A model generated the notes under the pieces. That model had not been told where the DNA came from. It ran no database searches and was given only the letters and a program-made list of their open reading frames with translations. From JAKQDP01 sp964536975 (GTDB lineage: Bacteria; Patescibacteriota; Patescibacteriia; 2-01-FULL-39-33): 64,000 nt of DNA. A program made the position numbers and the translations under genes. The DNA lies in the NCBI GenBank assembly GCA_964536975.1, contig CAZHYS010000003.1, positions 30,780 through 94,779 on the forward strand, in the 5' to 3' direction. Of the stretch, positions 49,535 to 57,581 are shown in pieces; within the stretch, counting starts at the first letter, position 1, and every line of letters begins with the position of its first letter.

Positions 49535-50086
49535 ATGGCAAACTGGAGATGCAGTTGTGGAAATACCAACCACGAGAAAAGCAAAAAATGCTTGGCTTGT
49601 GGTAATGACCGTCCGGCTCAACCAGCGGGCGGAAACCCCAATCCGGCGCCGGCCGGCAACCCCGCCCCACAAGGCGGACAACCGGCTCCGAAAAAAAAGG
49701 AACACTTTCAATTGGAGGCCAACGCCACCCGCAAGGGTGACGGTCTCTACCAAATCGTCGCTCAGTACACGGATGACGGTAAGGGAGAGCAGATCGATTT
49801 GATCCTCCTTGGACTACTGGAAGGCGATGTCGTGACTGACAGCGCCGGCCAAGTGGTTGACGCGTCAAAGCCATTTGCCACTGATCCAAAGGGGCATTGG
49901 ATGGCGACGGTCCAGATCGGTTCAGAGCACGGAAAGCGAGTACGGAGGGTGTTTTTCCGTGTCGTCGGCAATCAAGTCGACACTGCGAAGAAGCCGGCTG
50001 TACTATATCCGCCGTCATTCAAGGCGGATCGCCGTGGATTTCTGAAAAACGTCGGGGCGCTCATTGCCCACAATCGCGGCAAGTAG
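49535..50086 (+). CDS. RanBP2-type zinc finger protein, first gene of a three-gene operon
   Basis: A 183-residue protein. GGAAGGAGAAGGAAG directly before ATG 49535 is a very strong SD. WRCSCGNTNHEKSKKCLACG (4-23) is a RanBP2-like C4 zinc finger (Cys 6, 8, 19, 22). A P/G/N-rich linker follows (about 27-52) and then a beta-rich domain of about 125 residues with HFQLEANATRKGDGLYQIVA and VRRVFFRVVG strands; I do not recognise it. RanBP2 fingers bind ubiquitin or RNA in eukaryotes and are rare in bacteria. The downstream genes code for membrane proteins, so this may be their soluble partner. Confidence 0.7.
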   Translation: MANWRCSCGNTNHEKSKKCLACGNDRPAQPAGGNPNPAPAGNPAPQGGQPAPKKKEHFQLEANATRKGDGLYQIVAQYTDDGKGEQIDLILLGLLEGDVVTDSAGQVVDASKPFATDPKGHWMATVQIGSEHGKRVRRVFFRVVGNQVDTAKKPAVLYPPSFKADRRGFLKNVGALIAHNRGK

Positions 50087-50103
50087 CCGCAGGAGGACTA
50101 GCA

Positions 50104-50955
50104 ATGGTAATCATGACGATTTTGGTGGCACTCCTTCTGTCGACGCTCCGCTTGGGCATCGTCTATCAGGCAACTACGCCATGGGTCGCTTTTTGGGCGA
50201 TTCTATCGTTGCTGCTTTTAGCGGCGTCTTCGCTCGTATTCATTGCCACGAAAAAGACACCGGCAGCCAGGCGGAGATCGCTTTTTTGGGGATGGGTGTT
50301 TGATCGAGGAGTATTTGTTGTCGGCGAAACCATCTCCAACAACAATTTCCGTTGGATGCTCGCTTGGGCAACGACGGTGATACTCTTTGTCTCGGCCATC
50401 TTCGCTGGTTTCGGCGAGCCAATCCTGTCATCGGGCTGGAAGGAAATGAAAGAAACCAAGCTCGGGCAGGAAGTTGCGAACCTGAAACCAGAAACCATCA
50501 AGGACGAAGAGGAAGGCGCCTTCTGCTACCTTTTCCGACAGGTCAAGATTCTTTCCGGGAATACCAATCCTGAGGAGGTCCTGCCGCCGTCGGAGAGGCC
50601 GAGCAGAAAGGCCGCCACTTCTTCTCCCGCAGAAAATGAGAAGGCGAAATCCCCCGAGTCCCAAAAGAAAAAGACCTGGTGGCATTGGGGGTTATTCTTC
50701 ATCTCATTGGCGGTAGCGGTACTGTATACCTTCCCTGCCTTTTGGGATGAGCTCATGGAGTCCATCAGTTCAGTCCGACGGAAGCGGGAGGAGGCGACTT
50801 CTTCCGGCGCCGCCGAGACGACTGGAAGTGAGGCCGCGCCCGCTGTTCGGGGGTGGTCGTTCGGATGGGATCTGTTGACGGATGTCCTTGGCGAGTGGTG
50901 GGGCAACATCGTCACATCACTCGCTTCAACAGTTTTTGGAGGGATTGTACGATGA
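50104..50955 (+). CDS. Membrane protein of the zinc-finger operon
   Basis: A 283-residue protein. ATG 50104 follows AGGAGG by 6 to 7 nt. Hydrophobic segments at about 2-20, 26-46 and 82-104 and another at 198-218 are separated by a charged, Ser/Pro-rich cytoplasmic part (about 130-195). The C-terminal 65 residues contain RRKREEATSS and a WWGNIVTSL end. No family recognised. Its stop overlaps the next ATG (ATGA), so the two are translationally coupled. Confidence 0.65.
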   Translation: MVIMTILVALLLSTLRLGIVYQATTPWVAFWAILSLLLLAASSLVFIATKKTPAARRRSLFWGWVFDRGVFVVGETISNNNFRWMLAWATTVILFVSAIFAGFGEPILSSGWKEMKETKLGQEVANLKPETIKDEEEGAFCYLFRQVKILSGNTNPEEVLPPSERPSRKAATSSPAENEKAKSPESQKKKTWWHWGLFFISLAVAVLYTFPAFWDELMESISSVRRKREEATSSGAAETTGSEAAPAVRGWSFGWDLLTDVLGEWWGNIVTSLASTVFGGIVR

Positions 50956-52046
50956 CTAACTATTTGAAACGAATGGGTGCCGGTGCGTTTATCGGGGTCT
51001 CGACGGCGCTCATATTAAAAATGTTGATTCCGAATGTTCCCGGCAGGTTCATTATCGCGTTGGTTGTCTTTGCCTGTCTCGCCGATATCATTTGCGAGAT
51101 TTTGGAGAAGGACAGCGCTCTGAAGCGTACGAGCGCGAAAGTGGCCAAGATTGTTGTGGCCGTCGTGGCGTATCTTGCATTGAGGATTTCCGTCGGGCAC
51201 ATCGTCGGGATGCCGATTACCAGCGATGCGAGTTATGCCGCCCAACAGTACGGAGGCGCGGCTCAAGACGGGATATTGGAATTCATGTTCCTAATCCCAG
51301 GGGCCGCTCTCGCCTACGGAGCCGCCTATGGCGGCATTGGACGCAAGATCGTGATCGGCCTGGCGTTTGTCGGCTTCTTCATTGTCTTATGGCAAGTGAA
51401 GCAGCCGGATAACGCGCGGTCGGCCGGGTTACGCTCCCAGTCGTTCATCAACTGGACGACGCGGACGAACAACCAGAAGGCCGCGCAAACAACGACAGAG
51501 CGATCCTGGGCCAAGGCCAGATCCGGCGTACCTAGGATCTATCGGGTGAAGTTTGACGACAAGGGTCAGCTGACAGGAGTGACGCTGGCCGACGGTCTGT
51601 CTTTGAAAGACGGCCAAGTCGTCAAGCTTTCTTCTACGCCGCCAGTGGTCTTCAATGACCAGTGGTTCACCGCTTTCCGTCTGTACGGCGAGGCGGGAGT
51701 AGTCGGTTCAGAAGAACTTTGGGCCGAGTCCGAGGCGTTGGAGCCGCTTGAGGCCGTAGATTACAGGGACGGCCAGGTGGTGCCGGCCGCAACGAAAGAC
51801 GGTGACAAGATAACCGAGAGAAAGATTATTGAACTGTCTCTCGGTGAATGTCCGACCGGCATTATGGTCAAGAAGGGCGATGTGTTCCGGTATTTGGACT
51901 GGACCGCGCCGTTCCGATCAAAGTGGTCGGACAAAGAGCCTGTTCCTCAAAGCCGAAAGGGAGTACCTTTTTTGGCCGACGAGGATGGCCACCTCGTCGT
52001 TTACGGCGAGGGCGAAGGAGCGCTCACCATCGAGATCGAGCGCTAG
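50952..52046 (+). CDS. Membrane protein with C-terminal beta domain, zinc-finger operon
   Basis: A 364-residue protein. Four hydrophobic segments (about 8-28, 33-50, 64-82, 107-125 and 130-147, of which four or five may span) are followed by a soluble domain of about 200 residues. That domain is beta-rich with a repeated pattern: VTLADGLSLKDGQVVKLSST, then DYRDGQVVPAATKDGDKI and VVYGEGEGALTIEIE. I do not recognise it; carbohydrate- or metal-binding is possible but not shown. ATG overlaps the previous stop. A strong terminator follows. Together the three genes look like a membrane complex. Confidence 0.65.
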   Translation: MTNYLKRMGAGAFIGVSTALILKMLIPNVPGRFIIALVVFACLADIICEILEKDSALKRTSAKVAKIVVAVVAYLALRISVGHIVGMPITSDASYAAQQYGGAAQDGILEFMFLIPGAALAYGAAYGGIGRKIVIGLAFVGFFIVLWQVKQPDNARSAGLRSQSFINWTTRTNNQKAAQTTTERSWAKARSGVPRIYRVKFDDKGQLTGVTLADGLSLKDGQVVKLSSTPPVVFNDQWFTAFRLYGEAGVVGSEELWAESEALEPLEAVDYRDGQVVPAATKDGDKITERKIIELSLGECPTGIMVKKGDVFRYLDWTAPFRSKWSDKEPVPQSRKGVPFLADEDGHLVVYGEGEGALTIEIER

Positions 52047-52056
52047 AGTGCTAGTG

Positions 52057-52092
52057 GCGGTAGGGATCACGGATTGATTCCTACCGCTTTTA
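52057..52092 (+). terminator. Terminator of the zinc-finger operon
   Basis: GCGGTAGG (52057-52064) pairs with CCTACCGC (52080-52087), followed by TTTTA. It begins 10 bp after the stop codon. Confidence 0.85.
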
Positions 52093-52098
52093 TAATTC

Positions 52099-52127
52099 TT
52101 TACTCTGTCTAAATAAAGCGATATAAT
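52099..52127 (+). promoter_or_regulatory. Promoter of the pilin-like gene
   Basis: TTTACT (about 52099-52104), 17 bp, TATAAT (52122-52127); leader about 30 nt, no SD. Confidence 0.7.
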
Positions 52128-52158
52128 AGTAGATAATAAATAATAAATCGGGATATTT

Positions 52159-52677
52159 ATGAAAAAAGCTTTTCTTCTGTCTCTTTTGATTATTATTTCT
52201 GTCTTTTTTAATGCTAGCATAGCGAATGCTGTTTCTTGTGTTTGTACTCATGGCCCCTCCAGTGAAGAACAAGTCTATCCCACCTGCTCAGTTTGTACAT
52301 TGGATGGCTGTGGTCTTTCCGCTCCCTGGATCAGCTGTCGTAGCAGCAGTGGAACCACCGGCGGGACAGCAGCCCCAACAACTGGCGGATCTCCGGTTGG
52401 CGGCGGCTCCACTCAACTAGATAATCCTCTCGGTGATGACGCCACTTTTCCGGTGATCGTCAATCGCGTGGTTACGTCCGTCCTCGGGTTGGTCGGCGTT
52501 TTGGCGCTACTGGCTTTCGTGTATGGCGGCGTCTTATGGATGGTCTCCCGTGGCGACACGGCCATGATTCAAAAAGGCAAGACGATGATGACTTGGGCGG
52601 TCTTTGGCATAGTGATTATTTTCAGCTCTTATGCTGTTCTGACTTTTATCTTCCAAGCGTTCGGGTTTGGCAGTTAA
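52159..52677 (+). CDS. Pilin-like exported protein (Mbov_0395-type)
   Basis: A 172-residue protein with a signal peptide (1-24, cleavage near ANA), a short cysteine-rich segment (six Cys between about 27 and 60), a G/S/T-rich linker and two C-terminal membrane segments (about 102-125 and 142-165) around the basic turn SRGDTAMIQKGKTMM. This two-segment C-terminus with FVYGGVLWMVSRGD is the pattern of the TrbC/VirB2-like pilins annotated as Mbov_0395 family. It is probably part of a conjugation-like or DNA-transfer apparatus; no other component is in the window. The cysteine cluster before it is unusual. Confidence 0.75.
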   Translation: MKKAFLLSLLIIISVFFNASIANAVSCVCTHGPSSEEQVYPTCSVCTLDGCGLSAPWISCRSSSGTTGGTAAPTTGGSPVGGGSTQLDNPLGDDATFPVIVNRVVTSVLGLVGVLALLAFVYGGVLWMVSRGDTAMIQKGKTMMTWAVFGIVIIFSSYAVLTFIFQAFGFGS

Positions 52678-52701
52678 GCATAAACTTACACTCTGATATT
52701 T

Positions 52702-52729
52702 CTCTCTGCCTCTAGGCAGGGAGATTTTT
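52702..52729 (+). terminator. Terminator of the pilin-like gene
   Basis: CTCTCTGCCT (52702-52711) pairs with AGGCAGGGAG (52714-52723, one G-U), then ATTTTTG. The gap 52730-52849 holds GATTACAG-type short words and nothing more. Confidence 0.75.
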
Positions 52730-52849
52730 GTTAGAAAAAATTGGAATCAAAGGCAATCATCAATTACTTATTACTGATTACAGAACTACGGATAACTCGA
52801 CTCCGCTCACCACAAGCTTTTGGTTTTATAGCCTTGCCACCAGCCCCCC

Positions 52850-52878
52850 TTGACTTTTTTCCGGCTATTTGCTATACT
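52850..52878 (+). promoter_or_regulatory. Promoter of the RRM protein gene
   Basis: TTGACT (52850-52855), 17 bp, TATACT (52873-52878). The leader is about 110 nt, long and A-rich, as for cold-shock-type RNA-binding proteins. Confidence 0.75.
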
Positions 52879-52995
52879 AATAGTATCAAGTTACGTTTTC
52901 TATTTCCTTCCAGCAAACAAAATAAAAAGATTAGGAATAGGAAAGGAAAAAGGTCGACTTGTGCTAATTTATTTTGTTTAAGGAAAAAGTAAAGT

Positions 52996-53253
52996 ATGGC
53001 AAAGAAATTGTATGTCGGCGGAGTTCCTTATAGCTCTACCGATGAAAGCCTGAAAGAATTTTTTTCTCAGGCTGGCGAAGTCGTTTCTGCGGTGATTATC
53101 ACCGACAAAATGACCGGACGCTCTAAGGGTTTTGGTTTCGTGGAAATGTCTTCTGACGATGAAGCGGCCAAAGCTATTGAAATGTTTGATGGCAAAGACT
53201 TTGACGGTCGGACCATCAAGGTCAATGAAGCTCGTCCGATGGAACGCAGATAA
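52996..53253 (+). CDS. RRM-type RNA-binding protein
   Basis: An 85-residue protein that is one RRM domain: RNP2 KLYVGGVPY (4-12) and RNP1 KGFGFVEM (near 43-50) are complete, with aromatic residues at the RNA-contact positions. Bacterial RRM proteins of this length are often cold-induced RNA chaperones; the long leader would fit such control. A strong terminator follows. Confidence 0.95.
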   Translation: MAKKLYVGGVPYSSTDESLKEFFSQAGEVVSAVIITDKMTGRSKGFGFVEMSSDDEAAKAIEMFDGKDFDGRTIKVNEARPMERR

Positions 53254-53267
53254 TATCTCGCGATCAT

Positions 53268-53305
53268 AAAAACTCCCTCCCGTTAAACCGGGAGGGAGTT
53301 TTTTT
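53268..53305 (+). terminator. Strong terminator of the RRM gene
   Basis: A stem of about 13 bp (53268-53281 with 53289-53302 over a short TTAAA loop) with GGGAGGG in the 3' arm, followed by TTTTTTT. The 3' arm and the following TTTTTTTAACTCCTAA are duplicated at 53489-53510. Confidence 0.92.
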
Positions 53306-53309
53306 AACT

Positions 53310-53535
53310 CCTAACTTCTAATTCTATTTTTGTATTTTTATTACTCCTCCTGGGCAGTCTGTCCGCCTTGGGCGGATAGGAGGGGTCGTCAAATTCGTAA
53401 TCAGATTTGGTTGGGGCGGTCGAAATAAATTAATCTTGACCCCTCCCTATCCCTCCCCTTCAGACAAGGGGAGGGAATGACTATTAATCGGGAGGGAGTT
53501 TTTTTAACTCCTAATTTCTAACTCTTCGCTCCTAG
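53310..53535. repeat. C/G-rich palindromes and duplicated terminator arm
   Basis: Copies of the C/G-rich family lie at about 53344-53385 and 53440-53475. CGGGAGGGAGTTTTTTTAAC occurs both at 53289 and at 53489, so part of the RRM terminator has been copied about 200 bp downstream. Confidence 0.65.
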
Positions 53536-53549
53536 TCCCTTGTCTATTT

Positions 53550-54395
53550 TTAGAACAGAATTGGAATCTCCAGCGCATCATCATTTTCCGGCAAGCCCGA
53601 AGGATTATCTTTTTTCAGGATCAGGCTGCCATTGTCGCCGTAGCTCGGCCGGTTAAATTCCAGGGTAGCCTTAAATGGCACAAAATTTTCAGTCATCCAA
53701 TCGCTTTGGGCGGTCGCTACTCCTTCGGCGATTATCTTGCCGTCCCAATCAGTCAGGACGACAGGAAAAGACGCTTCAAAAAACCAAGTTCCGCGAGCTT
53801 GTCCGGTGATTGTCAGGGGACTGGAAATTTTTTGGTTCGGCCGAGGAGTTTCTATTCTGATGAGGTCGGCCTTTTCCAACTCATTGCCGATATTTTCGGT
53901 GAAGTTTTGGCCATTGGCGCGACACTTTCGGGGGTAGCTTTCCATAATCGGGTTGCCGCTGGCGGCGCAACTGGCGAAATCAGTGATTTCCGTTTTGGAA
54001 AATTTGCAGACGGCGACGCATTGCATCGTGCAAATATCAGTTTCGGGGTTGTGCCGGCAGGCTGATTCGCATTCGGAAAATTCTCCTCCGGTCTGCTCGC
54101 ACCAAAGGCTATTGCCGGTCTCACACTCCTGATGTTCTGCTAGCCAGTTGCCTGAGTTTAGCTGACAGCCGCTGGCAACATTATTGGCATCAATATTTTC
54201 ATTATTGCCCTCGCAGTCGGTTGTCGGTGCCGGATCGCTCGGCTCGCCCTGTTTGACCCACTCGCCGTTTTGGCAGACCCAGATATTTTTCATGTCTTCT
54301 GGCGCGGAAATCACAGAAAAGCGGATGACCACAATGACAGCCAAAATTACTGCCAAGGCGATCATTATTATTCCAATAATAGGAATTTTTTTCAT
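53550..54395 (-). CDS. Membrane-anchored protein with C-terminal Gmad2 domain
   Basis: A 281-residue protein. A membrane anchor (about 4-27) is followed by a cysteine-rich region (about 40-160, 13 Cys, including CEQTGGEFSECESACRHNP) that may hold a disulfide-linked fold, then a C-terminal Gmad2 Ig-like domain (about 178-281): IETPRPNQKISSPLTITGQA and the DWDGKIIAEGVATAQSDWMT block are characteristic. Gmad2 domains occur in spore-germination and surface proteins. Likely displayed outside the membrane. It reads against its neighbours. Confidence 0.8.
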   Translation of the reverse strand: MKKIPIIGIIMIALAVILAVIVVIRFSVISAPEDMKNIWVCQNGEWVKQGEPSDPAPTTDCEGNNENIDANNVASGCQLNSGNWLAEHQECETGNSLWCEQTGGEFSECESACRHNPETDICTMQCVAVCKFSKTEITDFASCAASGNPIMESYPRKCRANGQNFTENIGNELEKADLIRIETPRPNQKISSPLTITGQARGTWFFEASFPVVLTDWDGKIIAEGVATAQSDWMTENFVPFKATLEFNRPSYGDNGSLILKKDNPSGLPENDDALEIPILF

Positions 54396-54470
54396 AAAAT
54401 TGTTTTTACTGAATTAGGGCGATGATTTGATTATATATAAGAGGGGATTTTTTGTCTATTGAAATTAATG

Positions 54471-54500
54471 TTGACAATCGGCCGGCTAGAGTGATAAGAT
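54471..54500 (+). promoter_or_regulatory. Promoter of small SD-led gene 54557
   Basis: TTGACA (54471-54476), 18 bp, TAAGAT (54495-54500). The leader carries GGTTG (54502-54506) paired with CAACC (54534-54538) directly before the SD. Confidence 0.75.
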
Positions 54501-54556
54501 TGGTTGTTGTTGAGAGTGGGTCTTTCAGTTTTTCAACCGAAGGAAGGAGAAGGAAG

Positions 54557-54811
54557 ATGTACGTCATAATGCTCTATGGCGCGCTGGTAGACGAAAGGGA
54601 AGAAAGATTTCAGCTGTTCATCAAAGCCGACTCGCGAGAGGAGGCAGTTGAGTGGCTCAAAAGTAACGGATTTAGGGCGGTCGGCGGAGGCTGGCGGCGC
54701 AGCAAGAAAACGGAGATCAATTATGGCGACCGACATATCGTGGTTCAGGCGATCTGGGTTGAGATTTCTGAAGTCCACGATCAGTCAGCCGTACATTTCT
54801 CCGAGGCTTAG
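54557..54811 (+). CDS. Small SD-led protein of unknown function
   Basis: An 84-residue protein. The SD is GAAGGAAGGAGAAGGAAG directly before ATG 54557, nearly the same as before 49535. The fold looks like a small alpha/beta protein: strand MYVIMLYGALVDE, strand RFQLFIKADS, helix REEAVEWLKSNGF, then a basic loop and strand HIVVQAIWVEIS. No cysteine. The opening resembles the small protein at 47624. Own promoter, leader hairpin and terminator. Function unknown. Confidence 0.7.
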   Translation: MYVIMLYGALVDEREERFQLFIKADSREEAVEWLKSNGFRAVGGGWRRSKKTEINYGDRHIVVQAIWVEISEVHDQSAVHFSEA

Positions 54812-54833
54812 TGGCCTCTTGTTGTGAGTATTT

Positions 54834-54868
54834 CCCCAAGGCGACATGTGTTGCCTTGGGGCTTTTAT
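54834..54868 (+). terminator. Strong terminator of gene 54557-54811
   Basis: CCCCAAGGC (54834-54842) pairs with GCCTTGGGG (54853-54861), followed by CTTTTATTTT. Confidence 0.92.
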
Positions 54869-54966
54869 TTTGCAAGAAAACATCGTGGCCGGCGTATTAC
54901 TTGTCAAAGACGGCATATTCGCCGTTTTCAGCAGCGCCAATAATTATTAACATATTTATAAATTAA

Positions 54967-55030
54967 AGCTGTAGCCAACATCCTTAACCCCCGCTGGAAG
55001 CTACAGTCTAGCGGGGGTTAAGGATGTTTT
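54967..55030 (+). promoter_or_regulatory. Attenuator-like hairpin with pseudoknot before the exporter operon
   Basis: A perfect 18-bp stem (54978-54995 with 55010-55027) followed by TTTTAG ends 10 nt before ATG 55040. Its loop holds GCTACAG (55000-55006), complementary to CTGTAGC (54969-54975) just 5' of the stem, so a pseudoknot is possible. A hairpin this strong next to the start codon must affect transcription or translation of the exporter genes. Confidence 0.7.
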
Positions 55031-55039
55031 AGAAAAATT

Positions 55040-56848
55040 ATGATTAATTTTTTGAAAAAAAATTTTTCCCGGATTTTCGCCCACAAAATAATTTCGGGAC
55101 TTGTCGTGCTGATTATCGCCGCCGGCGTCGGTGCTTACTTTTTGTTTTTCCGCCAAACGGATATTGCCGGTACCAGTTATGTCACCACCGCGGCCGAAAT
55201 CGGATCAATCGCGGAGTCAATTTCGGGCACCGGCCAAGTGTCCGCTTCCAATCAAGTGGATATCAAGCCGGAGGCCTCTGGCAAAGCGACCTATGTCGGC
55301 GTGGTCAAGGGCCAGTCTGTCACTGCCGGAACGCTGATTGCCCAGCTTGATAATACTGATGCCGTCAAGGCAATCCGCGAGGCGGAAACAAATTTGGAAA
55401 GCGCGAATTTGGCGATGGAGAAATTGCTTGAGCCGGAGGACGAACTGTCTATTTTACAAGCCGAAAACAGCTTGACCAACGCTAAAGAATCAAAAGTGGA
55501 GGCGGAAGAAGATTTGGAAAAATCATATACCGAAGGATTTAACACTGTCACGGACGCGTTTGACGATTTATCAGATGTAATGACCGGGATTTATGATATT
55601 TTATACACCAACGGCTTTGAAGACGGCCAGTCCAATATTGATTATTATAAAAACAGCGTGGAAAAATACGATTATGCCATTGTCGGCATGGTCAACGATG
55701 CCAAGGCTGATTATCAAACCGCCAGGAATAAATATGACGCCAATTTGAAAGATTACAAAAACACGAGCCGTTATTCCGATCCGGACGACATTGAAAAATT
55801 AATCAATGAAACTTATGAGACTGCCAAGTATATTTCTGAGGCGATAAAAAACATCAAATTGTTTATTGATTATTATGAAGATATCGCCACCAAATATGGT
55901 ATCAGCGTTTCCGGCCTGATGACCACCCATCAGAATTCTTTGGGCAGTTATGCCGCCACAGCCAGCAGCCAGCTAACCGGCCTGTCTTCCAAATCGGAAG
56001 CGATTACCAGCGCCGAAAAAGCTATTGTTACGGCCGAACGCAGCATAGAAGAAAAAACCAAAAGTTTGGAAAATATAATGGCCGGCGCCGATGAATTGGA
56101 AATTCGTTCGCAGAGGATAGCGATTGAACAGAAGGAAAATGCACTGCAAGAAGCAAAAGAAAATTTGGCCGATTATTATATCCGCGCGCCTTTTGACGGC
56201 GTGATTGCCGAGGTGAATATCCAAAAGGGCGAGACGGTTTCGTCTGGCACGACCGTTGCCACCATTATTACCACTCAAAAAATAGCCGAAATATCCCTCA
56301 ATGAGATTGATTCCGCCAAAGTTGAGGTCGGCCAAAAAGCGACTTTGGAATTTGACGCGATTGACGGGTTGTCCATCACCGGCGAAGTGGTGGAAGTTGA
56401 TATTTTGGGGGCGGTATCTTCCGGCGTCGTCAGTTATAATGTCAAAATCGGTTTTGATGTCCAAGACGATCGGATTAAGCCGGGAATGAGCATGAGCACC
56501 ACGATTATTACCGCGTCCAAATCAGATATATTGACGGTGCCGATTTCCGCGATTAAAACCGCCACTGATGGCAGTAGCTATGTCCAGGTATTGGCGGACG
56601 GACAACCGAGCAATAAAACAATCGTCACGGGATTGAGCAATGACACGACGATTGAAATCGTCTCCGGATTGGAAGAAGGAGAGGAAATAATTACCAAGAC
56701 TGTTGCCGGTGGCAGTTCTTCGTCCAAGAGTTCTGCCAGTGGCAGCTCGGAGGAAAAATCATCTGACAATAATGACGCGATGCGGAGCATGATGCAATTA
56801 AATGGTTCCACTGGCGGCGGGTTTCAGGGCGGTCCGCCGTCTCGATAA
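55040..56848 (+). CDS. MacA-like periplasmic adaptor (HlyD family)
   Basis: A 602-residue membrane-fusion protein. One membrane segment (about 16-36), then the first half of the lipoyl domain (IAESISGTGQVSASNQVDIK, about 57-77), a very long helical hairpin (about 110-375, over 250 residues and longer than in E. coli MacA), the second lipoyl half (APFDGVIAEVNIQKGETVSSG near 392-412), beta-barrel and membrane-proximal domains, and a Ser/Gly-rich tail (about 555-602). It joins a MacB-type transporter. In a cell probably without an outer membrane (as thought for this lineage) it would reach into the wall or outside. No SD; controlled by the attenuator-like hairpin upstream. First of four genes. 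Confidence 0.92.
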   Translation: MINFLKKNFSRIFAHKIISGLVVLIIAAGVGAYFLFFRQTDIAGTSYVTTAAEIGSIAESISGTGQVSASNQVDIKPEASGKATYVGVVKGQSVTAGTLIAQLDNTDAVKAIREAETNLESANLAMEKLLEPEDELSILQAENSLTNAKESKVEAEEDLEKSYTEGFNTVTDAFDDLSDVMTGIYDILYTNGFEDGQSNIDYYKNSVEKYDYAIVGMVNDAKADYQTARNKYDANLKDYKNTSRYSDPDDIEKLINETYETAKYISEAIKNIKLFIDYYEDIATKYGISVSGLMTTHQNSLGSYAATASSQLTGLSSKSEAITSAEKAIVTAERSIEEKTKSLENIMAGADELEIRSQRIAIEQKENALQEAKENLADYYIRAPFDGVIAEVNIQKGETVSSGTTVATIITTQKIAEISLNEIDSAKVEVGQKATLEFDAIDGLSITGEVVEVDILGAVSSGVVSYNVKIGFDVQDDRIKPGMSMSTTIITASKSDILTVPISAIKTATDGSSYVQVLADGQPSNKTIVTGLSNDTTIEIVSGLEEGEEIITKTVAGGSSSSKSSASGSSEEKSSDNNDAMRSMMQLNGSTGGGFQGGPPSR

Positions 56849-56873
56849 TTTTTTAACGGTTTTATTTTGGTTT

Positions 56874-57578
56874 ATGATTAAATGTAAAAATCTTACCAAG
56901 GTTTACCATAATGGTGACACGGATTTAGTGGTGCTGGATAATGTTTCTTTTGAGATAGAAAAAGGAGAATTCGTGGCGATCGTCGGTCCGTCCGGTTCGG
57001 GCAAATCAACCTTGATGCATATTTTAGGCACCTTGGATCGGCCGTCAAGCGGCGAATATTTACTTGACCGGAAGGATATCTTTGCTTTGTCTGACAACGA
57101 ATTGGCGCAGATCCGTTCGGAAAAAATCGGTTTTGTCTTTCAATCATTCAACCTATTGTCCCGAACGACCGTGCTAAGAAACGTGATGGTGCCGCTTATT
57201 TATGACAAAAAAACTTCTAAGCAAGAGAGGCGCAAGAAAGCCGAAAAAGCGCTCGTCGCTTCGGGCTTGGAGAAAAGCCGCTGGCATCATTTGTCCAATC
57301 AATTGTCCGGCGGACAGATGCAACGAGTGGCAATTGCTCGGGCGCTGGTCAATGATCCGGCGCTTATCCTGGCTGATGAGCCGACCGGCAATCTTGATTC
57401 CAAAACCGGCGACATCGTTTTGGAAACTTTTCGGGAATTGAATCGTCGACGCGGACATACTATCATTTTAATCACTCACGAAAAATATGTCGCCGAACAC
57501 GCCGATCGGGTCATTGAGATTAAAGACGGAAAAATTTCCGCCGATCGGGAAAGTGAAAGCTTTTTAAAGATAAAATAA
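56874..57578 (+). CDS. MacB/LolD-type ABC transporter ATPase
   Basis: A 234-residue ATPase. Walker A GPSGSGKST (about 38-46), Q-loop VFQSFNLLSRTT, signature LSGGQMQR (near 142), Walker B LILADEPTGNLD (near 161-172) and the switch His in ILITHE (near 198) are complete. LDSKTGD after Walker B marks the MacB/LolD subfamily. ATG 56874 is chosen; the frame is open upstream within the adaptor gene. It powers the permease at 57582, 3 bp downstream. Confidence 0.95.
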   Translation: MIKCKNLTKVYHNGDTDLVVLDNVSFEIEKGEFVAIVGPSGSGKSTLMHILGTLDRPSSGEYLLDRKDIFALSDNELAQIRSEKIGFVFQSFNLLSRTTVLRNVMVPLIYDKKTSKQERRKKAEKALVASGLEKSRWHHLSNQLSGGQMQRVAIARALVNDPALILADEPTGNLDSKTGDIVLETFRELNRRRGHTIILITHEKYVAEHADRVIEIKDGKISADRESESFLKIK

Positions 57579-57581
57579 TCT

